Part shown: positions 8,986 through 18,401 of the stretch, one piece after another
Position numbering within the stretch: the stretch's first letter is position 1
Layout: each line of letters opens with the position of its first letter
Position numbers and translations under genes: made by a program
Assembly: GCA_011089965.1 (NCBI GenBank)
Contig: JAANAU010000011.1
Coordinates: 1-64,000 of the forward strand
Origin: Magnetococcales bacterium
Lineage (GTDB): Bacteria > Pseudomonadota > Magnetococcia > Magnetococcales > Magnetaquicoccaceae
Length of the DNA: 64,000 nt
Direction: 5' to 3'
The notes under the pieces: model-generated
What the model was told of the DNA's origin: nothing
Database searches by the model: none
The model's input: the letters and a program-made list of their open reading frames with translations, nothing else

Positions 8986-9023
8986 GTTTCTTACAAACAT
9001 TTATTCATCTTGTCGGAACTCCA

Positions 9024-10748
9024 ATGACCGCACATGCACACAAGTCCAGAATGTCGCTCAGCATCAGTGCCCGACTGGTTCTCTCGACTGCCGGGGCCGT
9101 TATCCTGGTGATGCTGGGGTTCATTCATTTCTTCATGATGCACCAGAAAGAGACCATCCTGGCCCAGAACGAACGCACCATGCGGCTGATGATCAGCAAC
9201 ATCAGCAGTGCCTTGCGCACCATCATGACCGCAGGTTATGCCCAGATCGCCCAGGAGTTTGCCCGCGACATCCAGAGAAATCCGGCGGTATTGAATTTTC
9301 GCATCCTGCGCATCAATGGAGAGGAGGCGTTTCAGGACAATGCCACCATTCGTGAGGTGAACCACCGTCTGGGGGAGGAGGAGTTCATGCCCCGTGACCA
9401 GGAGACGCGCCTGGAGGTGTTGGCACCGGACCATCCGGCGCTCCGCAAGGTGTTGGAGAGTGGTCAGATCATCACCCTGATGGAGGGTCAGACCAACGAC
9501 CACCGGGTGACCTATCTGGCACCCATAGAGCGGATTGGCAAATGCGGCAAGTGTCATGGGAGCGATCCCAAATATCGCGGGGTGATGATGATCACCACCT
9601 CTTTGGCCCAGGCCCAGTCCGATATCGAAGCGACCCGTCAGGAGGCGGTCGTTGTGGCGCTGATCGCCCTGTTTTTTGTGTTGCTGCTTGTCTATCTGAT
9701 GATTCGTGGCTTTTTGATCACCCCTCTGAGCCGCATCCGGGGGGCCATGGTGCGGGTGGCCAACGGCCATCTGGAAGAGCGCGTCCATGTGCCCGGTCAC
9801 GACGAAATCAGCGAGATCACCGTCACCTTCAACGAGATGGCCAAACGGCTGCTCAAGACCTATACCGGTCTGCAAATGGAGCAGGACAAACTCTCCACCA
9901 TCATCATCGGTGCCCAGGAAGGGATCGTGGTCACGGATGGCCAGCAGCAGATCGTGCTGGTCAACCCGGCGGCAGAGCGGCTGCTGGGCAAGGATTTCGA
10001 CCAGATCCGCGCAGCGGGTTGGGAGAATCTGGTGGATGACCCGGATTTCCTGCGCACCTTTGTGGCCAAGGGTGGCCAGGACATGCCCAATCTGCTGGTC
10101 TTCAACGGACGCGCCCTGAAGATCCATGCCGCCACCATCACGGCCACGGACCAGTCGCCGATTGGCACCTCGATCATGATCCGCGATGTCACGGATGAAA
10201 AGAAACTGGAGGACAAACTCCGGGAACTCTCGGTCACCGATGCCCTGACTCAGCTCTACAACCGGCGCGGACTGCTCGAAGTGCTGGAAAAGGAGATCAA
10301 ACGGTCGCAACGCTACAACCATTTCATGGGCTTTCTGCTCTTTGATGTGGACCACTTCAAGAAATTCAACGACACCTATGGTCATGACCAGGGGGACCGG
10401 GTGCTCCAGGCCATTGGCCGGGTCATGCGCGAGTATTTCCGCAAGGTGGATACCCCGTGCCGCTATGGGGGGGAGGAGTTCTGCGTGGTGCTGCCCGATA
10501 CCAGCCCCAAAGGGGCCTATATCGTGGCCGAACGGTTCCGGCGTCAGGTGGAGGCCATGGTGGTGGACAATCTCAAGGTCACGGTCAGCATCGGTGTGGC
10601 CACCATCCCGGCCAGCGAGATCAACAAGGTGGATGATTTGATCAAAAAGGCCGATGACATGCTGTACGAGGCCAAACGCAACGGACGCAATCAGGTCAGG
10701 ATGTCGGTCCACCTGGAGGATCTGGAGAGCCTCAATCAGGAGGTTTGA
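9024..10748 (+). CDS. membrane diguanylate cyclase with periplasmic c-heme motif, HAMP and PAS
   Basis: Protein of 574 residues that would make cyclic di-GMP. A transmembrane helix (about 15-38) leads into a periplasmic domain of some 170 residues. That domain ends with CGKCHG at about 174, a CxxCH covalent heme site as in DUF3365/Tll0287-like sensors. A second helix (209-229), HAMP, PAS (about 290-400) and GGDEF follow. The catalytic motif is intact (GGEEF near 481), and RKVD lies exactly five residues upstream, matching the RxxD inhibitory site. The start ATG 9024 was preferred over upstream codons because it directly precedes the basic leader and helix. The 3' end overlaps the convergent TPR gene by 17 bases. 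It is a plausible redox or gas sensor setting c-di-GMP for the adjacent pilus genes. Confidence 0.85.
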   Translation: MTAHAHKSRMSLSISARLVLSTAGAVILVMLGFIHFFMMHQKETILAQNERTMRLMISNISSALRTIMTAGYAQIAQEFARDIQRNPAVLNFRILRINGEEAFQDNATIREVNHRLGEEEFMPRDQETRLEVLAPDHPALRKVLESGQIITLMEGQTNDHRVTYLAPIERIGKCGKCHGSDPKYRGVMMITTSLAQAQSDIEATRQEAVVVALIALFFVLLLVYLMIRGFLITPLSRIRGAMVRVANGHLEERVHVPGHDEISEITVTFNEMAKRLLKTYTGLQMEQDKLSTIIIGAQEGIVVTDGQQQIVLVNPAAERLLGKDFDQIRAAGWENLVDDPDFLRTFVAKGGQDMPNLLVFNGRALKIHAATITATDQSPIGTSIMIRDVTDEKKLEDKLRELSVTDALTQLYNRRGLLEVLEKEIKRSQRYNHFMGFLLFDVDHFKKFNDTYGHDQGDRVLQAIGRVMREYFRKVDTPCRYGGEEFCVVLPDTSPKGAYIVAERFRRQVEAMVVDNLKVTVSIGVATIPASEINKVDDLIKKADDMLYEAKRNGRNQVRMSVHLEDLESLNQEV

Positions 10749-12390
10749 CCGGAGGCAGTGCAGGGGCTGTGGTGCGTTGTTCGAGAATGGCGATGCGGCG
10801 CTGGATGGCCTGGGGGTCGAATCCGCCGCTCTTGTACTGCTCCTGAAGGCGCAGTGCATCCCGATAGTGGGTCAGGGCGCTTTTTTCCTGTCCCATCCGG
10901 TCCAGGGTGACGGCCAGGTTGAAGAGGATGTCCGGATTGGTGCGATCCAGCCGGTAGGCGTTGAAAAAGGCGGCCTGGGCCTCGGGCCAGTTTTTCTGCG
11001 CCACCAGGATGTTGCCCAGCACAAAGTGCAGATGCGGTTCGTTGGGTGATTGACGCAACAGGTGCTGGATCTGGCTGGCCTCCCGGAATGAATCGGAGTT
11101 GCCGTTCAACGATGCCAGGGCGGCAATGGCCAGGGTGTCGTGGGGGTTTTCCTTGAGAATGGCCTGATACAAGGATCGGGCCTCTTCGGGTTTGCGCTCG
11201 CGGATGGCCACGGAAGCCAGGCTGGAGATGGCCGTGTGGTTGTGCGGTTCGATGGTCAAAGCCTGCTCAAAATGTCTTCTGGCTGCGGCCAGATCCCCTT
11301 TTTGCAATGCCTTGCGTCCTTCGTGCATGGGATTGGCCGGGGGTTTGGCTGCGGTTTTTCCGGGCAGTCGGACCGGTGGCTGCTGGACCTGGGGCGCTGG
11401 CGGCAGTTGGGGCTGGACTGCGTGGGCTGCGGGAGGCGCGGGTTGGGCTGTGGCTGTGGGTGCGGGTGCGGGTGTCGGTTCCGCAGATGACGGCGGCGGA
11501 GCGGCAGCAGGCGTTGCGGGTACTGCCTGGGACGCGACCTGGGGCGGGGGATCTGCCGGGCGGGCTGGATTGGGAGTTGTCACGGGCGCTGGAGCCTGAA
11601 CAGGTGGCGCGGCAGCAGCAGGCGGGGTGGCGGCAATGCGCACCGGCGCATTGGTCTCGCTCCTGGAGGTCGGGGCGCGGGGTGCAGGCTTGCTGCTGAC
11701 CAGATCCGATTGGCCCTGAAAGTGTTCCAGAACAAAATAGCCGCTGGCCAGGCCGCATCCCAGCAGCAGGGCACTGGCTGCACGCAGCCACTTTTTCCGG
11801 TTGGCGTTGGCCATGGCCTTGCGTGGCACACGGCCAGGCGGTGCAGCCACCGGGGCAGCGGGTGCGTCCGGTTGTTCGGTTGGGGCCGGAGTGGGTGTGG
11901 GGGATGGTGTGGGTGCGAGCAGTGCCAGCGGCAGCAACGCCATCGCCTCGACCGGGCGCGCATCCGCGTCCGACGGGGCTGGGGTGGCTGCGGTGGTTGC
12001 CGTGGCTGCACTCTCCTCCGGCTCTGGCAGAGGTTCTTCCGGGGTGAACTCGAACATGGACAGGGTGGGTTCGATCCGGATTTCGGCTGGGGTGTCGCTC
12101 TCTGCCGGTTGCGTGCCGTTCTGTTCGGTCAGATCGGTTTCATCCAGCCAATCCATGTCCCAGGAGTAGCTCTCATCGAGCGTGGTTGGCTCCGGGGTGG
12201 GAGGTTGGGGATGCTCCCGCGCCTCCTCCGGTTCATGAAAGCGGATTTTCACCAGCTCCAGGGCGCTCAATGTGGGTTCCGGAGTGGGCAGATCCCCAGG
12301 TGTCGGGCCATCGGACGCCTCTGGAGTGGAAGCGATCTCCGGATAAATTTCGTTCCCCGTCTCTCGGAGCATGTCCAGAAGCAGGCTCAT
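10732..12390 (-). CDS. MshN-like TPR protein
   Basis: Protein of 552 residues. It has a long acidic, Pro/Glu-rich cytosolic part (1-190), one transmembrane helix at about 203-222 (ALLLGCGLASGYFVLEHF), a Pro/Ala-rich periplasmic linker (230-370) and a C-terminal TPR array at about 375-530 (ALQKGDLAAARRHFEQAL, FNLAVTLDRMGQEKSALTHY). This is the MshN arrangement of MSHA loci, where the gene follows the secretin as here. ATG 12390 overlaps the secretin stop (ATGA). TPR proteins of this position assist secretin assembly or stability. The linker is low-complexity and GC-rich, so its length is less certain in function than in sequence. Confidence 0.75.
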   Translation of the reverse strand: MSLLLDMLRETGNEIYPEIASTPEASDGPTPGDLPTPEPTLSALELVKIRFHEPEEAREHPQPPTPEPTTLDESYSWDMDWLDETDLTEQNGTQPAESDTPAEIRIEPTLSMFEFTPEEPLPEPEESAATATTAATPAPSDADARPVEAMALLPLALLAPTPSPTPTPAPTEQPDAPAAPVAAPPGRVPRKAMANANRKKWLRAASALLLGCGLASGYFVLEHFQGQSDLVSSKPAPRAPTSRSETNAPVRIAATPPAAAAPPVQAPAPVTTPNPARPADPPPQVASQAVPATPAAAPPPSSAEPTPAPAPTATAQPAPPAAHAVQPQLPPAPQVQQPPVRLPGKTAAKPPANPMHEGRKALQKGDLAAARRHFEQALTIEPHNHTAISSLASVAIRERKPEEARSLYQAILKENPHDTLAIAALASLNGNSDSFREASQIQHLLRQSPNEPHLHFVLGNILVAQKNWPEAQAAFFNAYRLDRTNPDILFNLAVTLDRMGQEKSALTHYRDALRLQEQYKSGGFDPQAIQRRIAILEQRTTAPALPPVKPPD

Positions 12391-14126
12391 AGGATGGACC
12401 GGTCCCGCACCCATTGGGGTGACAGGGGCTGATTCCGCTCCTGGTGCATTTGTTTGTCCGGATCGGTCAACAGCTCCCTGGGTTCGTTCATGAGGATCGG
12501 ACGCAGAAAGACCACCAGTTCCGATTTTTCCGCTTCCTGGCTGCGATAGCTGAACAGGCTCCCCACCACCGGCAGCTCGGACAAGACCGGCACTCCTTCC
12601 AGTTTGTTGTCCCGGTTGTGTTTCATCAGCCCGCCCATGACCGCCACATGGCCGTTGGGCACCCGCAGGATCGAATCCATCTCTTGTACCTGTACCACCG
12701 GCACTTGAGGAGGAGTGGCGCCAGCGGTGGCGCTCCTGAGTTTCGGATCTGGGTTTTCAACCCACTTGTCCACCCTTTGGATCGTGGGGCGGATGTTCAG
12801 CGTGATGATGTCCGATTCGCTGATTTGCGGGGTGACCTGCATCAAGAATCCAATGGGTACGGTACGGATCTGGGTTTCGCTGTTGTTCGTGTACCGGACT
12901 ATGCCTTGTTCCAACATGGCCTGTTCGTTGATGCGCATCTCGAAATAGACTTCGTTGGTGGTCACGCGCAATACGGCAGTTTGGTTGTTGAGTACCGTGA
13001 TTCTGGGCGAGGAGATCACCTTGGTCTTGCCGAACGAAGAGAGCAGGTGCAGTGTGGCACCGATGTCCCGTTCACCCAACACATCCGAAAGAAAGGGCAC
13101 CTTGGTGCTGTTCAGGGTCAAGGCCGTACCCGGGGTGCCACTGATCCGATTGGCCAGAGTGGAGATGCGGTTGCCGCCATCGGTCACGCCATTGCTTTTC
13201 AGCATGGTCCAGTCGATGCCGGATTGATGTTTGTCCGACAGATTCACCTCAGCGACCGTGGCCTCGATCAGCACCTGACGCCGGGCATTGTTCAACACCC
13301 GGTCGATGAACTCCTGGACCTCACGATGCTGACGCTGGGTGGTCAAAACGCTGACGACACCGGTGGATTCGTTCCAGATCACTTTTTTTCCGATCTCCTG
13401 GCCGTGGACATCCTTTTCTTTCTTGCTCTCCTTGTCGTCTTTGGCATCCTTGGAATCGATCTCATAGTGGATCCTGTCGCTCACGATCTCGTTGAGATTG
13501 GCAATCAGATTTTTCCAGAAATCTATCGTGGAGGCAGAGGCCAGCTTGAGAGAGGAGCTGTTGCTGATGGTCGGCGCATTGGCTCCGGAGGAGGCGACCG
13601 TGGTGGTCATGGAGACATCGGACTCCATTTTTCTGGACGTGGTGACGTAATCGACCCGATAGTTGCGTCGGAACGGCAGATCCGGTTCCACGAACAGCAC
13701 GTTCTCCTTGATCTGGTAGCGGATGTTGGACTGGCTGACAATGCGGTCCAGGATCCGGGGCAGGGTCTGATCAATGGCATTGAGCGTGATCTGGCCGCTG
13801 ATGCCCGGGACAATATCCACATTCATGTTGGCATCCCTGGCCAAGGCAAACAGCACCTCGCGCACCGGGACATCGGTGACCACCACGGTATAGGTGGCCA
13901 TGGGGGTGGATCTTTCTTCGCCCTTGGGCAGGAACGGGGAGACTTTGACGGTTTCGGGAATCGAGTCGTCCGGTGCGTCGGTTTGGGTGGTTTTTTCAAT
14001 GCGCTCTTTTTGGGGCGCATCCACCAGCTCCTGCACCGGAGGAGCGGGCACGCAGCCCACAACGAAGGAGAGGAGACCTGCGCTGAGGCGACGCAACCAG
14101 GGCGTGGATAAAGGTGTGGCGTTCAT
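12387..14126 (-). CDS. mshL: MshL-like outer-membrane secretin
   Basis: Secretin of 579 residues forming the outer-membrane pore for the pilus. The leader ends in LLSFVVGC, a lipobox with Cys25, so it is probably a pilot-independent lipoprotein secretin. An STN/N0 domain lies around 75-130 (VREVLFALARDANMNVDIVP), followed by N1-type repeats with a charged insertion near 230-250 (DAKDDKESKKEKD). The C-terminal secretin domain contains EATVAEVNLSDKHQSGIDW, KTKVISSPRITVLNNQ, VPIGFLMQVTPQIS and GGLMKHN. Length and motifs fit MshL better than PilQ, since no AMIN domains are seen. It is coupled to the MshN-like gene downstream. Confidence 0.88.
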   Translation of the reverse strand: MNATPLSTPWLRRLSAGLLSFVVGCVPAPPVQELVDAPQKERIEKTTQTDAPDDSIPETVKVSPFLPKGEERSTPMATYTVVVTDVPVREVLFALARDANMNVDIVPGISGQITLNAIDQTLPRILDRIVSQSNIRYQIKENVLFVEPDLPFRRNYRVDYVTTSRKMESDVSMTTTVASSGANAPTISNSSSLKLASASTIDFWKNLIANLNEIVSDRIHYEIDSKDAKDDKESKKEKDVHGQEIGKKVIWNESTGVVSVLTTQRQHREVQEFIDRVLNNARRQVLIEATVAEVNLSDKHQSGIDWTMLKSNGVTDGGNRISTLANRISGTPGTALTLNSTKVPFLSDVLGERDIGATLHLLSSFGKTKVISSPRITVLNNQTAVLRVTTNEVYFEMRINEQAMLEQGIVRYTNNSETQIRTVPIGFLMQVTPQISESDIITLNIRPTIQRVDKWVENPDPKLRSATAGATPPQVPVVQVQEMDSILRVPNGHVAVMGGLMKHNRDNKLEGVPVLSELPVVGSLFSYRSQEAEKSELVVFLRPILMNEPRELLTDPDKQMHQERNQPLSPQWVRDRSIL

Positions 14127-14159
14127 CGCATGTCACGTTTTCCGCAGGGTGCAACGACA

Positions 14160-15389
14160 TTAACGGGTCTGACGGAACCGTGACTTGCAAGAATAAAGCC
14201 ATACAGCACTGGCCATGGTGCTGCTCATCAGGAAAAACAATACAAACCAGAGGATCACCCGGATCTCATCCAAAGAATCCTGGATCAATTCCAGATGAAA
14301 GCTTTTGCGTCCCACATCCTCCAGAGCCGGGGTGATCAGCGGGGCCAGCTCCGCTTCGATCTCTTCGGCCAGGCGGTCGAATTCGGCCATCAGGGGGTTG
14401 CCGGCGCGGGTGCCTTTGTGGATGTAGGCCTCGGCCATGGCCATGCCCTGGGCATAGAAGCGGTCAAAGCGTGGCCCCAGGCGCAGGCACCGTTCGGCAA
14501 ACTCCGGATGGTCCGACTGGGCAACCCGCTGGTTCAAAAGCGGGAGCAGGGCGTGAAACCGCTCTGCGGCCTGTCGGGCGTGTTCCCGGCCTTCATCCAG
14601 GCCATCCTGTCCACGGGTGGCCCCCAGATCGGTCAGCCACTGCTGGATGTGGAGCGCCAGCCCCTGAAGCTCCTGGGCCAGAAGGCTCAGGGGCAGATCG
14701 GCCTGGTTGGCAGAGGCGCTTTGAGTCAATTCGGTCATCGACTGGACATAATGGGCACGGGCCTGTTTGCCCATCAGATAAAACCATACCAGGTTCGACA
14801 ATCCGGACGGGGTGGTGAATGCCTCCGGGTGGCGACGGACTTTCAAACGCCAGTTTTCGTGTTCGGTTTCGTGGCGGGTCAGGATGTCGTTCAGGGTGGC
14901 GCGCAGACCGTCCGCCTCAGAGTCGAAGAGCTTCATCTTCTGGTTGCCCTGAAAGGTGCCCTGGCCGATATAGGCATGGGCCATCTCGATGCCCAGTGTA
15001 TAAAAGCGTACAAAGCGTTCATGCACAGGGGGCAGTTGTGTCGGGGTTTGGTCGTCCCGGGGAAAGGTGTTCAGCAACTCCCCCAGATTGACCAGACCGG
15101 CCAGAAACTCCTCCATGGCACTGCGCGCCCGGACAAATCCCTGGTCCTGATGATCCAGCCCCAAAGTGGCGGAGATGTCGGTCAACTGGTTTTGCACGCG
15201 TGAAACCGAATGGATCAGATCCTGGCTTTGCACCATGCGTTTGCGTGCGGTGTGAAAGGCGAATTTTTCCAGAAAGAGCGCCTGGTGGTTGTGGAAAACC
15301 AGCAGATTGACGCCGCACAGCAGCGTGAGCAGCAGGCTGGACAGGAGTACAGCCAGAGGAAGACGCAAGGGTAGGGGCGGCATGGGCAT
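14160..15389 (-). CDS. membrane protein with two tandem helical sensory repeats and no output domain
   Basis: Protein of 409 residues with a transmembrane helix near each end (about 10-32 and 378-400). The periplasmic part contains two copies of the same helical module. The first reads RFVRFYTLGIEMAHAYIGQG...GNQKMKLFD (about 127-165); the second reads RFDRFYAQGMAMAEAYIHKG...GNPLMAEFD (about 310-345). The motif resembles ligand-binding regions of some methyl-accepting chemotaxis receptors. No kinase, cyclase or methyl-accepting domain follows; only a short basic tail remains. It sits between the extension ATPase and the secretin, on their strand. Two start codons (15389, 15383) are equally possible. 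The function is unknown; it may pass a periplasmic signal to the pilus machine. Confidence 0.7.
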   Translation of the reverse strand: MPMPPLPLRLPLAVLLSSLLLTLLCGVNLLVFHNHQALFLEKFAFHTARKRMVQSQDLIHSVSRVQNQLTDISATLGLDHQDQGFVRARSAMEEFLAGLVNLGELLNTFPRDDQTPTQLPPVHERFVRFYTLGIEMAHAYIGQGTFQGNQKMKLFDSEADGLRATLNDILTRHETEHENWRLKVRRHPEAFTTPSGLSNLVWFYLMGKQARAHYVQSMTELTQSASANQADLPLSLLAQELQGLALHIQQWLTDLGATRGQDGLDEGREHARQAAERFHALLPLLNQRVAQSDHPEFAERCLRLGPRFDRFYAQGMAMAEAYIHKGTRAGNPLMAEFDRLAEEIEAELAPLITPALEDVGRKSFHLELIQDSLDEIRVILWFVLFFLMSSTMASAVWLYSCKSRFRQTR

Positions 15390-15491
15390 GGGCGCTGGTT
15401 GTTGAACAGTGGCCGGAAAAAATTCTTGTTTGGAAAATAATGAACGTTTCCGGCACGCACGGCAAGCAAAAACTGTCGGCAGCCGTGACCG

Positions 15492-17210
15492 CTATTTTTC
15501 CAGTCTCTTGGACAGATCGATGACGCGGGTGATCTCTTCCAGGCTGCTGCTGCCGTCGAGCACGCGGCGCACCCCGTCTTCGGCCATGGAAAGAAATCCC
15601 TTTTTGCGTGCCAACTGTCCGATGGCGGTTTTGGCTGCTCCTTGTTCGATCAGCATGTCGAAATCCTCGTCCATGCGGATTGCCTCCATGACGGTCATGC
15701 GGCCCCGGAAGCCGATACCGTGACACTTTTCGCACCCCACAGCCGAATAGATCCGGCACGGTTCATCCCGGGTGACCCCGAGCAGACGGCGTTCGAGGGG
15801 ATTGGGGTCGTGGGGTTGTTTGCAGTGGGGACAGAGTTTGCGCACCAGGCGTTGGCTGAGGATGCCGATGATGTTGCCGGAAAGGATTTCCGGACTCACT
15901 CCGATATCGAGCAGACGGGGAAAGATCCCCAGGGCCGAGTTGGTGTGCAGGGTGCTGTAGACCTGATGACCGGTCATGGCTGCGCGCAGGGCCATTTGGG
16001 CCGTATCCTTGTCGCGGATTTCGCCCACCAGAATGATGTCCGGATCCTGACGCAACAGCGAGCGCACCCCGTTGGCAAAATCGAGATTGGCCGCCGGGTT
16101 GACCGCAGTCTGTCGGATCATCTGCATGGGATATTCCACCGGATCTTCCAGGGTCATGATGTTGACCTGTTCGGTATTGAGGAAGTTCAGCATGGAGTAC
16201 AAGGTGGTGGTTTTGCCACTGCCTGTGGGTCCGGTGACCAGAATGATCCCTTCCGGTTTGGCCATCATCAGTTTGAGGATCGAGAGGGTGTGGCGGGCCA
16301 GTCCCAGCTCTTCCAGACGCAGGATGCCCCGGTTGCGGTCCAGGATGCGCAGCACCAGGTTTTCGCCGTGGGTGGTGGGTTGGGAGGCCACGCGAAAGTC
16401 GATGGCATGGGAGGAGATGGTCATGGAGAAACGGCCATCCTGCGGGGCGCGGATTTCGGCGATGTTCATGCCGGCCAGCACCTTGATGCGCACCACCAGT
16501 CCGGAGAGATAGTCCCGGTGCAGGTTGCGCACCTCGGACAGCACCCCGTCGATGCGGTAGCGGATGCGCACGAATCCCAGTTCCGGTTCGATATGGATGT
16601 CCGAGGCTTCCTGATGCACGGCATCGGTCAGCAGCAGTTCCACCAGACGCACCATGGGGTGGCTGAACTGTCCGGTTTGTTCCGTCAATCCTTCCAGATC
16701 GATGGAGCCGGTTTCCAGTTCGTGCAGCACCCCTTCCAGGGAGATCTCCACGCCGAACAGGCGTTGGATGGCGCGGGCGATTTCGGCCTGACCGGCCAGG
16801 ACCGGGCGGATGTTGATGCCTGCGTGGATGTGGGCCTGAAGCTTGTCGATCACCGCCACGTTCTGGGTGTCGGCCATGGCCACGGTCAATTCCGAATTTT
16901 GGGAATTCCAGGAGACCGGCACCACCTGATGGCGTTCGATCAGCTTTTTGGGCACCATGGCCAGGACTTTGGGATCCGGGCGGATCTTTTCCAAGTCCAT
17001 GCTCTCCTGGCCCAGGGCCGAGCCAAGGATGTCCCGCATCACCCCTTCCGGGACAAAGCCCAGTTTGACGATGATCCGGCCCAGTTGTTCGCCCGTTTTC
17101 TTCTGTTCGGTCAGGGCAATGGACAGTTTGTCCGGGGTGATGATATCGGCTTCGAGCAGCAGATCGCCCAGTCGGCGCCGCTTGACGGAGAGGGGGGGGT
17201 GTTTACTCAT
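15492..17210 (-). CDS. mshE: MshE-like pilus extension ATPase
   Basis: GspE/PilB-family ATPase of 572 residues. The N-terminal domain begins with RRRLGDLLLEADIIT, the region that binds c-di-GMP in MshE proteins. The catalytic part has Walker A GPTGSGKTTT at about 327, EDPVEYP, DPDIILVGEIRD and TGHQVYSTLHTNSA. A zinc-binding pair CPHC (about 457) and CEKC (about 494) marks it as an extension-type ATPase rather than the PilT retraction type. It is a paralogue of the larger fused ATPase at 6003-8774. Hairpin repeat copy 1 lies just upstream. With GGDEF genes on both sides, c-di-GMP control of this motor is plausible but not shown. Confidence 0.88.
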   Translation of the reverse strand: MSKHPPLSVKRRRLGDLLLEADIITPDKLSIALTEQKKTGEQLGRIIVKLGFVPEGVMRDILGSALGQESMDLEKIRPDPKVLAMVPKKLIERHQVVPVSWNSQNSELTVAMADTQNVAVIDKLQAHIHAGINIRPVLAGQAEIARAIQRLFGVEISLEGVLHELETGSIDLEGLTEQTGQFSHPMVRLVELLLTDAVHQEASDIHIEPELGFVRIRYRIDGVLSEVRNLHRDYLSGLVVRIKVLAGMNIAEIRAPQDGRFSMTISSHAIDFRVASQPTTHGENLVLRILDRNRGILRLEELGLARHTLSILKLMMAKPEGIILVTGPTGSGKTTTLYSMLNFLNTEQVNIMTLEDPVEYPMQMIRQTAVNPAANLDFANGVRSLLRQDPDIILVGEIRDKDTAQMALRAAMTGHQVYSTLHTNSALGIFPRLLDIGVSPEILSGNIIGILSQRLVRKLCPHCKQPHDPNPLERRLLGVTRDEPCRIYSAVGCEKCHGIGFRGRMTVMEAIRMDEDFDMLIEQGAAKTAIGQLARKKGFLSMAEDGVRRVLDGSSSLEEITRVIDLSKRLEK

Positions 17211-17252
17211 GCGGTCTCGCGTGTGAACGGATTGCTCCTTTAGCGGCTGTAT

Positions 17253-17500
17253 GGTGATTCCTGAGCCATTGACAGGTATCCAATTATTGAAAAAAAGAGG
17301 GGGTCTGGGGGATTCATCCCCCAGGGTTTTAATGTTTTAATGTTTAAAATAATTTAAGAAATAATTTATTAATATTTTTGTTTAAAAGATTGAAAAGATT
17401 AAAGTCCCAGGGGTTTCACCCCTGGACCCCACCAGGGGGGTAACCCCCCTGGACCCCTGATGATGGTGCATTTCTCTCGGTTGATCATATGAGAATCACC
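17253..17500 (+). repeat. dispersed hairpin repeat, copy 1 (full length)
   Basis: This fills most of the 297-base gap 17211-17507. The order is GGTGATTC, CAGGTATCCAA, a G-rich hairpin (CTGGGGGATTCATCCCCCAG), an AT-rich core of about 80 bases, a second hairpin (CCAGGGGTTTCACCCCTGG), a third (CCAGGGGGGTAACCCCCCTG), then GATGATGG and GAATCACC. The outermost octamers are exact inverted repeats of each other. The same series occurs at 58186-58456 and, cut by the window end, at 63824-64000. There is no coding capacity, so it resembles a REP/BIME or MITE-like element. Confidence 0.85.
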
Positions 17501-17507
17501 CAACTTC

Positions 17508-18401
17508 TTACGGGATCAGAAAGTTCAAGGTGCCGGAGACACTCTTGTGTTCGTTCCCGGCCCGATTGAACACCCCGATGGCACCGGAAATCCGTCCGCC
17601 GCGTACCAAAACCGCATCATCCCCATGCCCGGTATTCAACAGTCGGGAAAACTCCAAATTCCAGTATCCCTCTTTCCACACCCCCTTGGCCGTCACATCC
17701 ACCAGACTGCCGGAGCCGGGACCGGACTGAACAATGCCCGGCTCCTCATCCCCTTTTTTGACAGCCGGTGCCTTGGCGTTTTTGTAGAACGGCTCCCCGT
17801 CATCGTTGCGTTTCAACAGGTAGGTGGTGCCGTAGGGACCAAGAAATTCCGCCGCCTCTTCCATGGGATCAAGGCTGATGATGTGCATCTGATCTTCGGC
17901 CAGACCCGCCGGGTTGCTGCGTCCGGCAGACCAGCGCCACACATCCACCTGATAGTTGGTCTTGCTCAACATGCAGGAATCATAGTCGCCACTCATGTGA
18001 AACCGCACCACGAACTGATCATCCCGTACCTCGGTGCGCTGGTATTTGTCGTTGCGCCAGCGCCAGGGGCGGAATTTCTCATCCGGTGTCTCATCCGGCC
18101 AACGCAGCGCCATATGGAACCGGTCGCCATGAACCCCCACCCTCAACACGACATCCCCGGTGCCGACCCGGTTCTGTTCATCCTTTTCCAGAGTGGGCGT
18201 GACCGGAATGGTGTGGGCAGGCACACTGCTCCACTCGCCCAGATCCCCGTCAATCACCGGCGCCCTTTCGAGCAGAACGACCGGAATGTCGGTGGCAGGC
18301 AGCATCGGTGCAACGTTCATGGGGGTGCCGGTGGCATCTGCCCAGGCCAGAGATGGCAAAAACAGCACTGCCGGAATCCATACGGGTATGACGGATTTCA
18401 T
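17508..18401 (-). CDS. ethylbenzene-dehydrogenase-like heme-binding periplasmic protein
   Basis: Exported protein of 297 residues with a clear signal peptide (MKSVIPVWIPAVLFLPSLAW, cleavage after AWA). The mature part has the EB_dh / DMSO-reductase gamma-type beta-sandwich signature: PVIDGDLGEWSSVPAH near 50-65, LRVGVHGDRFHMALRWPDET, and a later KEGYWNLEFSRLL segment. Family members bind heme b and pass electrons between a molybdoenzyme or cytochrome and a partner. No molybdenum subunit is encoded here. The cupredoxin gene upstream shares one base with it (TAATG), so the two are probably co-translated partners. Stand-alone members also occur fused to or near cytochromes; substrate unknown. 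Confidence 0.75.
   Translation of the reverse strand: MKSVIPVWIPAVLFLPSLAWADATGTPMNVAPMLPATDIPVVLLERAPVIDGDLGEWSSVPAHTIPVTPTLEKDEQNRVGTGDVVLRVGVHGDRFHMALRWPDETPDEKFRPWRWRNDKYQRTEVRDDQFVVRFHMSGDYDSCMLSKTNYQVDVWRWSAGRSNPAGLAEDQMHIISLDPMEEAAEFLGPYGTTYLLKRNDDGEPFYKNAKAPAVKKGDEEPGIVQSGPGSGSLVDVTAKGVWKEGYWNLEFSRLLNTGHGDDAVLVRGGRISGAIGVFNRAGNEHKSVSGTLNFLIP

Noticed and set aside
9001-9010. Sigma-70 -10 element for the cyclase gene
   Set aside because: ATTCAT matches poorly and would leave only 16 bases to the start codon.
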